Below are positions 9,477 through 15,808 of a stretch of DNA of 18,369 nucleotides, in pieces. This DNA is from DASZCR01 sp035942915 (GTDB taxonomy: Bacteria; Acidobacteriota; Blastocatellia; Pyrinomonadales; Pyrinomonadaceae): contig DASZCR010000010.1 of NCBI GenBank assembly GCA_035942915.1, positions 1 through 18,369 on the forward strand, given 5' to 3'. A model generated the notes under the pieces. The model saw only the letters and a list, made by a program, of their open reading frames with translations. It made no database searches and was not told where the DNA came from. A program made the translations under genes and the position numbers. Each line of letters opens with the position of its first letter. Within the stretch, counting starts at the first letter, position 1.

Positions 9477-9512
9477 AAAGCCTTTCCGGGCGGGCAACTC
9501 GGAAAGGCTTTT
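9477..9512 (+). terminator. Second hairpin after bioY, bidirectional in form
   Basis: AAAGCCTTTCCG (9477-9488) pairs perfectly with CGGAAAGGCTTT (9500-9511), a 12-bp stem with an 11-base loop. The A-rich left foot and the T-rich right foot (CTTTTCGTCGTCT) give the shape of a Rho-independent terminator. It isolates bioY from the next gene. Confidence 0.65.
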
Positions 9513-9574
9513 CGTCGTCTATCTTCCGACCCCCTTCTAGCGGCCTCGCCGTTCGCTCACAAGAGACACTCCTG

Positions 9575-11590
9575 ATGAAACGCCTTCTTGCTCTCAGCCT
9601 CGCTCTCATCGTCTGCCTCGTCGCTCTCGCGCCCGCGCGCGTCTCCGCCAAAGAGAGTTGGATGAGCGTCCGCTCGCAGAACTTCTTCCTCGTCGGCAAC
9701 GCTCCGGAGAAGGAGATTCGCCGTGTGGCGACGCGACTCGAACAGTTCCGCGACGTGTTCACGCGCCTCTTTCCCAACGTCAAATTCAACTCGCCGCGTC
9801 CGACCACCGTCGTCGTCTTCAAGTCCGACGGCTCCTACAAACCTTTCAAGCCGGTCGTCGAAGGCAAAATCTCGGACGTGGCAGGCTACTTCCAGCCGGG
9901 CGACGACGTAAACTACATCACGCTCACGACCGAGCGCGCCTCGGAGAATCCCTATCGGACGATTTATCACGAGTACGTCCATCTGCTGATGGACAACAGC
10001 ATGAGCAAAAGTTCCGTGCCGCCTTGGTTCAATGAAGGGCTTGCAGAGTATTACAGCACGTTCGACATCGACGACGAGCGCAAGGTCTATCTCGGCCGTC
10101 TGATTGAAAACCACATCCTGCTGCTGCGCGAGCAACAACTCTTTCCCTTAAAGACTCTCTTCGAGGTCGATTACTACTCTCTGCACCGCAACGAACGCGC
10201 CGCGCGCGGCCTCTTCTACGCCCAGTCGTGGGCGCTCGTACATTACCTGATTGTCGGCAACGGCGGGCGGCGTGCGCCGCAAATCGGCCGCTTCTTCGAC
10301 CTGCTCGAACGCAAAGTGCCGACCGAACAGGCTTTCAAGCAGGCGTTCGAGACCGACTTCGCAGGGATGGAGAAGGAGCTTAAGAGCTACGTCCAGCGCA
10401 ACACCTTCGACGCGCGCGTGGCGACCTTCGACCGCAAGCTTGAGTTCGACTCCGAGATGCAGGCCGCGCCGCTCTCGGAAGCCGACGCGGAAGCCTACCT
10501 CGGCGACCTCCTGCTGCACACGCACCGCCTCGAAGAGGCCGAGAAGCGTCTGCGGCAATCGCTCGCGCTCGACGCGAAGAACGCGATGGCGCACGCCTCG
10601 CTCGGTATGCTCAGGATGCGTCAGGACAAGTTCGACGAAGCCAAGCGCCATCTGCGCGAGGCCGTCGCACTCGGCGCGGGCAACTATCTCGCGCACTACT
10701 ACTACGCCTACGTCATCAGCCGCGCCGGGATGGACGACACGGGGCGCGTCTCCGCCTACGCGCCGGAGGCGCTCACAGAGATGCGCGCCGCGCTCAAGCG
10801 CGCCTCCGAGTTGAAGCCGGACTTCGCCGAAGCCTATCACCTGCTCGCCTTCATCAACCTCGTTGCGGGCGAGCGCCTCAATGAAGCGGTCGAGTTGATT
10901 AAGCGTGCGCGCACGCTCGCTCCCGGCAATGAGGAATATGCGCTCGTGCTCGCGCAAATCTACCTCCAACAGCAGAACTTCGACGCCGCACGCGGCGAGC
11001 TTGAGCCGCTCACGCGCTCGGCCTCCGAGCCGCAACTGCGCGCCAACGCCGAGTCGCTCTTAAAGGCCGTCCAGTCGATGCAGCAGCAGGCAGCGATGTT
11101 GAAGGAGACGCGTGCGGGGGAGACGGGCAGGGCGGACACAGGCGGCACGGACGATTCTCCGCCGCGTCTACGCAGGCGCGCCGACGCCGAAGCGGAAGCG
11201 CAGGCTGAGGCGAACGCGGCGAGCGGCAGGAACCCGGAAGAGCTGGCGGCCGAAGCCTTCAACACGGCCTTGCACGACGCCCTGCGCAAGCCTGCACAGG
11301 ACGAGACGCGCACGCTCGGCACGCTCGTCCGCATCGACTGTAGCGCGAAGGGGCTTGTCTTCGTCGTCCGCGTCGGCGCACGCGAAATGAAGCTACAGAC
11401 TAACAGCTTCGAGAGCCTGCACCTGATGGCCTTCACGCCCGATGCCGGAAGCGAGTTGACCTGTGGCGCGCGCAAGACGCAGAGCGCCGCCGTCGTCACC
11501 TATCGTCCGTCGAAGGACGCGCGCGCGAAGACGGACGGCGCGCTCGTCGCCTTAGAGTTCGTCCCCGCGCAGTTCAAGTTGAAGCAGTAA
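9575..11590 (+). CDS. Secreted gluzincin-like metallopeptidase (DUF1570/peptidase MA-like) with TPR repeats
   Basis: This 671-residue exported protein has an N-terminal signal peptide (MKRLLALSLALIVCLVALAP, cut predicted after VSA near residue 25). The catalytic region carries HEYVH at 132-136, the zinc-binding HEXXH motif, and WFNEGLAEYYS at 151-161, where Glu154 is the likely third zinc ligand. This arrangement is that of the peptidase MA-like / DUF1570 gluzincins. Helical TPR-type repeats follow, for example EAYLGDLLLHTHRLEEAEKR, then AMAHASLGMLRMRQDKFDEA, and AEAYHLLAFINLVAGERLNE. A low-complexity, charged linker near 510-550 (ADAEAEAQAEANA) leads to a small beta-rich C-terminal domain that is not assigned. 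The ATG at 9575 was chosen because the longer frame from 9452 hides the signal peptide behind 41 residues read from the terminator region. Substrate and partners are unknown. Confidence 0.85.
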   Translation: MKRLLALSLALIVCLVALAPARVSAKESWMSVRSQNFFLVGNAPEKEIRRVATRLEQFRDVFTRLFPNVKFNSPRPTTVVVFKSDGSYKPFKPVVEGKISDVAGYFQPGDDVNYITLTTERASENPYRTIYHEYVHLLMDNSMSKSSVPPWFNEGLAEYYSTFDIDDERKVYLGRLIENHILLLREQQLFPLKTLFEVDYYSLHRNERAARGLFYAQSWALVHYLIVGNGGRRAPQIGRFFDLLERKVPTEQAFKQAFETDFAGMEKELKSYVQRNTFDARVATFDRKLEFDSEMQAAPLSEADAEAYLGDLLLHTHRLEEAEKRLRQSLALDAKNAMAHASLGMLRMRQDKFDEAKRHLREAVALGAGNYLAHYYYAYVISRAGMDDTGRVSAYAPEALTEMRAALKRASELKPDFAEAYHLLAFINLVAGERLNEAVELIKRARTLAPGNEEYALVLAQIYLQQQNFDAARGELEPLTRSASEPQLRANAESLLKAVQSMQQQAAMLKETRAGETGRADTGGTDDSPPRLRRRADAEAEAQAEANAASGRNPEELAAEAFNTALHDALRKPAQDETRTLGTLVRIDCSAKGLVFVVRVGAREMKLQTNSFESLHLMAFTPDAGSELTCGARKTQSAAVVTYRPSKDARAKTDGALVALEFVPAQFKLKQ

Positions 11591-11629
11591 CACACCGGCG
11601 CGGCGCAGAATGAGGTGAGAGACAGACGC

Positions 11630-12052
11630 ATGTTCACGATTAAGGTGCGCTCGCGCGAGCGAGAGGAGTTGGTGGAGTTCACGGATGAGGTACGCCGTCA
11701 CCTGAGAGAGTCGGGCGCGCGCTCAGGCGTCGTCTTCCTCTTCGTGCGACATACGACGGCCGGACTGACCGTCAACGAAAACGCCGACCCGGACGTGCCC
11801 CGCGACATGCTTCACGCCCTGCGCGCGCTCGTCCCGCAACACGGCATGGACTTCCGCCACAGCGAGGAGAACTCCGATGCTCACATCAAAGCCAGCCTCT
11901 TCGGCTCAAGCCTCGCCATCCCCTTCCACGACGGCCAACTACTCCTCGGCCGCTGGCAGGGCATCTTCCTCTGCGAGTTCGACGGCGGCCGCGAGCGCCA
12001 AGTGGTCGTTAAAGTGATGAGTGATGAAAGCAAAGTGATAGGTGATGGGTGA
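11630..12052 (+). CDS. yjbQ: YjbQ-family protein (UPF0047, secondary thiamine-phosphate synthase-like)
   Basis: This 140-residue cytoplasmic protein belongs to the UPF0047/YjbQ family, small trimeric proteins for which a side activity of thiamine-phosphate synthesis has been reported. The main physiological role is unsettled. Signature segments are HTTAGLTVNENADPDV (41-56), HSEENSDAHIKASLFGSS (77-94) and GRWQGIFLCEFDGG (107-120), with the conserved histidines and the acidic residues of the putative active site present. The ATG at 11630 was preferred over a GTG at 11615; GAGGTGA lies 11 bases upstream. The last 12 codons (129-140) and the TGA stop fall inside a class A heptamer element. Family members normally end near residue 130, so about ten repeat-encoded residues have been appended. 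The gene is the last of the plus-strand run and converges on the B12 operon. Confidence 0.88.
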   Translation: MFTIKVRSREREELVEFTDEVRRHLRESGARSGVVFLFVRHTTAGLTVNENADPDVPRDMLHALRALVPQHGMDFRHSEENSDAHIKASLFGSSLAIPFHDGQLLLGRWQGIFLCEFDGGRERQVVVKVMSDESKVIGDG

Positions 12053-12143
12053 TAGGTGATGGGATAAAACCTGTCTTCTCTTATCACCCATCACCTATTA
12101 CCTATCACTCCCTTCTTATCACCTATCACTCCCTTCTCATCAC
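12014..12143. repeat. Palindromic heptamer element, class A copy 2 (longest)
   Basis: The left arm is seven phased 7-bp units (12014-12062), six of the GTGATRR type and one variant AAGCAAA that keeps the phase. The loop (12063-12080) is GATAAAACCTGTCTTCTC. The right arm is nine phased units (12081-12143), mostly YYATCAC, with TCCCTTC at 12109-12115 and 12130-12136. From 12095 the right arm therefore shows a 21-bp second-order repeat. The element overlaps the end of yjbQ and stops seven bases before the end of the convergent adenosyltransferase gene. It is the only thing between them and could act as a bidirectional transcript end. Confidence 0.9.
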
Positions 12144-12149
12144 CATCTC

Positions 12150-12728
12150 TTACCAGGCGCGAGACCAGCGTGGCCCTTCGTGTGAGTCGTCGCGCAGGCG
12201 TGCGTCGATGCCTGCGCGCAGTTCGAGGAGGCGTCCGAAGAGCCAGAGCAGGTCGGAGAGGCGGTTGAGATAGGGGACGACTTGCGCGCCCGTCGGCTCG
12301 CCCGATTCGGAGAGGCGCACGACGGCGCGCTCGGCGCGGCGACAGATGGTGCGTGCCACGTCGTAGGCGGCCGCCGCCGCGTGGTCACCGGGCAGAGACC
12401 AATCAGAGAGTATCCCTTCGGTCTGTTCGATGCGGTTGACGTGTGCCGTCAAGGCTTCGACCATCTCGCGCGTGACGTGCGCGCCCGGCGAAGTTTCGTC
12501 GCTCGCAGGGTTGGCGACCTCGCCGCTCAACGTGAACAACTCGCGCTGAATCTGCTTCGTCAGTTCACGCACCTCCGCGTCCTCGCAGATAGAGCGCGCG
12601 AAACCCATCTGCGCGCCCAACTCGTCAACCGTCCCGTAAGCCTCCACGCGCAGCGCAGCCTTCGACACGCGCTCGCCCCCAATCAACCCCGTCTCTCCCT
12701 TGTCTCCATGCTTCGTCGCAATACTCAT
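12150..12728 (-). CDS. pduO: PduO-type ATP:cob(I)alamin adenosyltransferase
   Basis: This enzyme transfers the 5'-deoxyadenosyl group of ATP to cob(I)alamin, making coenzyme B12. The 192-residue length is normal for the stand-alone PduO/MMAB fold, a trimer of helical bundles. Diagnostic motifs are TKHGDKGETGLIGGERVSK (5-23, the ATP-binding N-terminal segment), EAYGTVDELGAQMG (29-42), SLPGDHAAAA (111-120), the CRRAER core (129-134) and YLNRLSDLLWLFGR (153-166). All key charged residues of the active site region appear present. GAGG lies five bases before ATG 12728. It is the last gene of the operon-like B12 uptake block, so imported corrinoid would be adenosylated at once. A class A heptamer element separates it from the permease gene and may alter its expression relative to the upstream genes. 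Confidence 0.93.
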   Translation of the reverse strand: MSIATKHGDKGETGLIGGERVSKAALRVEAYGTVDELGAQMGFARSICEDAEVRELTKQIQRELFTLSGEVANPASDETSPGAHVTREMVEALTAHVNRIEQTEGILSDWSLPGDHAAAAAYDVARTICRRAERAVVRLSESGEPTGAQVVPYLNRLSDLLWLFGRLLELRAGIDARLRDDSHEGPRWSRAW

Positions 12729-12744
12729 AAATACCTCGAATTAA

Positions 12745-12846
12745 GTGATAGGTGATGGGTGATAGGTGATGGGTGATAGGTGATAGGAGAAGACAGGTTT
12801 TGTCTTATCACCTATCACCCATCACCTATCACTCTTGTCTTATCAC
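12745..12846. repeat. Palindromic heptamer element, class A copy 3 (core inverted)
   Basis: Six phased GTGATRG units (12745-12786) are followed by an 18-base loop (12787-12804, GAGAAGACAGGTTTTGTC) and six phased units (12805-12846): YYATCAC with one TCTTGTC variant at 12833-12839. The reverse complement of the loop differs from the loop of copy 2 at a single base, so this copy is in the opposite orientation. It lies inside the B12 gene block, seven bases after the permease stop and seven bases before the GAGG of the adenosyltransferase gene. Confidence 0.9.
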
Positions 12847-12853
12847 AGCTTCT

Positions 12854-13930
12854 TCACATGGTCGCGTAGCGTTGTTGTCGTCGCAGCAGCCAGAGGAAGA
12901 CGGGGCCGCCGGCAAGCGCGGTGATGGCGCCGACGGGAAGCTCGCCCGTGCCGAGTGCCGTGCGTGCCAGTGCGTCCGCCAGCATCAGGAAGGCCGCGCC
13001 GAGGACGAACGAGCACGGCAAGACGACGCGCACGTCTTCGCCGAACAGTCGCCGGACAGCGTGCGGCACAATCAGTCCGACGAAGCCGATAGTCCCGCCC
13101 ACCGCCACCGTCACGCCGACAATCAAAGATGATGCGGCGTAGACGAGCCGCTCGCTGCGTCGCACATCGACGCCGAGGCTCGCCGCCGTCTCCTCGTCAA
13201 TCGCCAGCAGATGTAGGTCGCGCGCCCCGGCCAGCAGAATCAACCACCCCGGCACGAGGAAGACGAGCACGCGCCAGACGAGGTCGAAGCCGATGACATC
13301 GAGGCTGCCGATTGTCCAGCGCAGGATTTGCAACGCGCGCGAGTAGTCTGCGAAATACTGTATGACGACGACCCCTGCGGCGGCCACTGTGTTGATGACG
13401 ACGCCCGCCAGCAGCAGCGCTCCCGGCAAGACGACCGCCCCCGTGCGCGCCAGACGATAGACGACGAGGACGGCCGCGCCCGCGCCGAGAAACGCCGCGA
13501 CGAAGACGAGCGGCAATCCGCCGATGCGAGCGCCCGCGCCGAGCGCCAGCGCCACGCTCGCGCCCAGAGCGCCGCCGCCTGACACGCCTAAGGTCATCGG
13601 CTCTGCCAGCGGGTTGCGAAAGAGCGCCTGTAAGGCCGCGCCGACCAACGCCAGAGACGCACCGACCACAGCCGCCAAGACGACGCGCGGCAGACGCAGT
13701 TGAAAGAAGACTGCGCGCGCCCTCTCGTCCGTGAAGAGCGCCGCTACGTCGAGCCTCTGATAGCCGACCCACAGCGCGACGGCGCACGATGCCGCCAGCA
13801 CGCACGACAGTATCAACAGCGCGCGTCGCAAGCGCACGCCCGCCGCCTGTCCCTTCGCCGTCGCGTGGCTCGCCGTCGCGTCCGCCCCCGCATGTTGGTT
13901 GACCTGCATCGCTTCTCCGTCTGCCTTCAC
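12854..13930 (-). CDS. btuC: FecCD/BtuC-family ABC transporter permease, probably for vitamin B12
   Basis: This is the membrane subunit of a type II ABC importer, 358 residues with about 9-10 hydrophobic segments. An N-terminal polar extension of about 30 residues precedes the first helix. Family motifs are RLPRVVLAAVVGASLALVGA and then QALFRNPLAEPMTLGVSGGG, typical of FecCD proteins. IGFVGLIVPHAVRRLFGEDV near the C-terminus is the coupling-helix region that contacts the ATPase. Sequence alone does not separate B12 from haem or siderophore permeases. The assignment to cobalamin comes from the adjacent adenosyltransferase and BtuF-like binding protein. The start is GTG at 13930, overlapping the stop of the ATPase gene by four bases (GTGA), so translation is probably coupled. 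An in-frame ATG seven codons later is an alternative. Confidence 0.85.
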   Translation of the reverse strand: MKADGEAMQVNQHAGADATASHATAKGQAAGVRLRRALLILSCVLAASCAVALWVGYQRLDVAALFTDERARAVFFQLRLPRVVLAAVVGASLALVGAALQALFRNPLAEPMTLGVSGGGALGASVALALGAGARIGGLPLVFVAAFLGAGAAVLVVYRLARTGAVVLPGALLLAGVVINTVAAAGVVVIQYFADYSRALQILRWTIGSLDVIGFDLVWRVLVFLVPGWLILLAGARDLHLLAIDEETAASLGVDVRRSERLVYAASSLIVGVTVAVGGTIGFVGLIVPHAVRRLFGEDVRVVLPCSFVLGAAFLMLADALARTALGTGELPVGAITALAGGPVFLWLLRRQQRYATM

Positions 13931-14742
13931 AGTTCCGACCAGATGAACGTGCGGCCGAAGGCGCGGCGCGCTCTCACGTGCTCGTCGCCGTAGACCTCTG
14001 CGAGCACCTCTTCGCGCAAGACCTCTGCGGGCGTGCCGCGTGCGGCAAGCCTGCCGTCGCGCATGGCAAACACTTCGTCAAACGCCGGGTCGAGCAGTTG
14101 CAGGTCGTGCGTGACGACGAGCGCCGTCATCGCGCGTTCGTCGCGCAGACGCCTGAGATGGCGGACGAGACCGGCGCGGTGCTTCAGGTCGAGCGCCGCC
14201 GCAGGCTCGTCGAGCAGCAGACATTCGGGTTCCTGCGCCAGAGCGCGCGCCAGCGCCACGAGTTGCCGTTCGCCGCCCGAAAGCTCCGTCACGGGACGCG
14301 CTTCGAGATGCGCGGCATCGACGGCGGCGAGCGCCTCGCGTGCAACCTGTATATCGCGCTCGCTCTCGAAGCGAAAGCGTGTCGTGTAAGGGCTGCGCCC
14401 CGTCAAGACAACTTCGAGCGCGGCGAAGGGAAAGACGGTCGCCACCGTCTGCGGCACGTATGCGACGCGGCGCGCGCGCCGACGCGCGTCGATTGACTTG
14501 AGCGGCACGCCGTCGAGCAACACCTCGCCGCTGAGAGGCTCGAAGAGACCGCCGAGCAGTCGAATCAAAGTTGACTTGCCAGACCCGTTCGCGCCGACGA
14601 GCGCCGACAGACGCCCGCGCCTGACTTTGAGCGACACATCGGCGACGACCTCCGGCGACCCTTGTGCATAGGCGTAGCGCAAGCCGCGCGCCTCAATCAG
14701 CGCCCCGCCGTCCGTCGCCTTCTCGTCACTCGCGTCCAGCAT
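13927..14742 (-). CDS. btuD: ABC transporter ATP-binding protein (BtuD/FecE type)
   Basis: This is the cytoplasmic ATPase of the importer, 271 residues. Walker A GANGSGKST (50-58), Q-loop glutamine 98 in YVPQ, ABC signature LSGGERQ (154-160), Walker B CLLLDEP (174-180) with the catalytic glutamate 179, D-loop ALD and H-loop histidine 212 (VVTHD) are all intact, so it should be active. The segment PFAALEVVLTGRSPY just after the Q-loop is characteristic of the iron-siderophore/cobalamin subfamily. Its stop overlaps the permease start by four bases. The start codon ATG 14742 is preceded only by a weak AGAG-type ribosome site. The binding-protein gene lies upstream, across an 87-base spacer with a strong hairpin. 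Confidence 0.9.
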   Translation of the reverse strand: MLDASDEKATDGGALIEARGLRYAYAQGSPEVVADVSLKVRRGRLSALVGANGSGKSTLIRLLGGLFEPLSGEVLLDGVPLKSIDARRRARRVAYVPQTVATVFPFAALEVVLTGRSPYTTRFRFESERDIQVAREALAAVDAAHLEARPVTELSGGERQLVALARALAQEPECLLLDEPAAALDLKHRAGLVRHLRRLRDERAMTALVVTHDLQLLDPAFDEVFAMRDGRLAARGTPAEVLREEVLAEVYGDEHVRARRAFGRTFIWSEL

Positions 14743-14776
14743 CTCTCTTCTCGACCGTTCACTCGCTGATTTCTTT

Positions 14777-14816
14777 GCGCCTCCCGCGTGCGATTAAATT
14801 GTCACACGGGAGGCGC
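14777..14816 (-). other. Intercistronic hairpin between the binding-protein and ATPase genes
   Basis: GCGCCTCCCGCGTG (14777-14790) and CACACGGGAGGCGC (14803-14816) form a 14-bp stem with a 12-base loop. In the minus-strand transcript the only imperfection is a G-U wobble; in the plus strand it would be an A-C mismatch, so the structure fits the minus-strand RNA. It starts 14 bases after the binding-protein stop. There is no T run after it on the minus strand, so it looks like an RNA-stabilising or attenuating hairpin, not a standard terminator. Such hairpins often let binding protein be made in excess over the membrane parts. Confidence 0.6.
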
Positions 14817-14829
14817 CAAAAAGAGCGTT

Positions 14830-15768
14830 CTACTTCGCGCCCTGTGTCGCCGCGCCGAAGGCTTCCGGGTGAATCAGTTCGGCGAACTTGCGCGCAGAGT
14901 CGCCGACGAACTGCGAGGGATGAATGATGGTCTGGTCGCGTAAGGCGCGTACGCGCCCCTCGCGCACGGCGCGCACCTGCGAGAGTTCACGCCAGACCGC
15001 TTGCGTGTCTTCGGCGAGGCTGCCTTCGGTCGGCTGCATCATGAGGTCGATAATCACATCGGGGTCGAGAGCCACTATCGCCTCCTTCTGAATCTTGCCC
15101 CAACCGCCCTGCGCCGGAGGCGCAACCGACTGCCCGCCCGCCACCTCAATCAACTGCGCGATGAAGCTGCCCTCCGTCGCCGCGTAGAGGTCGCGCAGAG
15201 TACCCGGCACGCGGTCAACGATGCAGAGCACGCGGCGACGCGGCAACGCGCCCGCACGCGCGCGCACCTCTTCCACTTTGCCGCGCGTCTCTGCCAGCAC
15301 GCGCTGCGCCTCCTCGACGTTGCCCGTCGCCTCTCCAATCTGCGCGATGGCCGCGTAAGCATCTTCGAGCGAACGGCTCGGCACACTGAGCGTGCGGATG
15401 CCGATGCCTTCGAGCTTGTCTTTGACGAACTGCGCCTGCGAATCCCAGAAGACGGCGAGGTCGGGTTTGAGCGCCGCTATCTGTTCGAGGTTCGGGTTGT
15501 TCCAACCGCCGACTCGCGGCAGACGTTCGACTTCCGGCGGATAGGTGCAATAGTCCGAGACGGCGACCACGCGCCCGAACGCGCCGACCGCGTGGAGAAT
15601 CTCCGTCGTGCTCGGCGTCAGCGAGACGATGCGTTGCGGGCGACCTGACTGCTCGTCCTTCGTCGCCGCGTCGAACCGGCCGCACGACACCGAAAAGACA
15701 AGCGCCGTCAACAACAGACACACGCACACGCCCCGCCATAGATGCACCTTCCTACTCACGTTCATCAC
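14830..15768 (-). CDS. btuF: Periplasmic/lipoprotein cobalamin-binding protein (BtuF-like)
   Basis: This is the substrate-binding protein of the importer, 312 residues, type III fold (two lobes joined by a long helix). The N-terminus has a hydrophobic segment and FSVSC with Cys29, which fits a relaxed lipobox, so it may be membrane-anchored. RIVSLTPSTTEILHAVGA, VSDYCTYPPEVERLPRVGG and NPNLEQIAALKPDLAVFWDS match the N-lobe of BtuF and related corrinoid/iron binding proteins; the YCTYP stretch is more usual in corrinoid binders. The C-lobe has LDPDVIIDLMMQP and ends near HPEAFGA. Start is GTG 15768 or ATG 15765; AGGAG lies 7 or 10 bases upstream respectively. It follows the TonB-dependent receptor gene after 40 bases, so both are probably one transcript. 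Confidence 0.85.
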   Translation of the reverse strand: MMNVSRKVHLWRGVCVCLLLTALVFSVSCGRFDAATKDEQSGRPQRIVSLTPSTTEILHAVGAFGRVVAVSDYCTYPPEVERLPRVGGWNNPNLEQIAALKPDLAVFWDSQAQFVKDKLEGIGIRTLSVPSRSLEDAYAAIAQIGEATGNVEEAQRVLAETRGKVEEVRARAGALPRRRVLCIVDRVPGTLRDLYAATEGSFIAQLIEVAGGQSVAPPAQGGWGKIQKEAIVALDPDVIIDLMMQPTEGSLAEDTQAVWRELSQVRAVREGRVRALRDQTIIHPSQFVGDSARKFAELIHPEAFGAATQGAK

Positions 15769-15808
15769 ATCCTGTCTCCTTCTCCGTCTTCTTCATCCCG
15801 CAGCCCTG

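Noticed and set aside
9452..9574. N-terminal extension of the metallopeptidase-like gene
   Set aside because: The 41 extra codons run through a terminator hairpin and would bury the signal peptide. ATG 9575 fits better.
12014..12143. CRISPR-like array
   Set aside because: Units are only 7 bp, directly adjacent with no unique spacers, and arranged as inverted arms. No cas genes are present.
12049..12273. Short frame reading through the right arm of repeat copy 2
   Set aside because: Its first half is only repeat translation (ITYHSLLITYHS type) and the rest is antisense to the adenosyltransferase gene.
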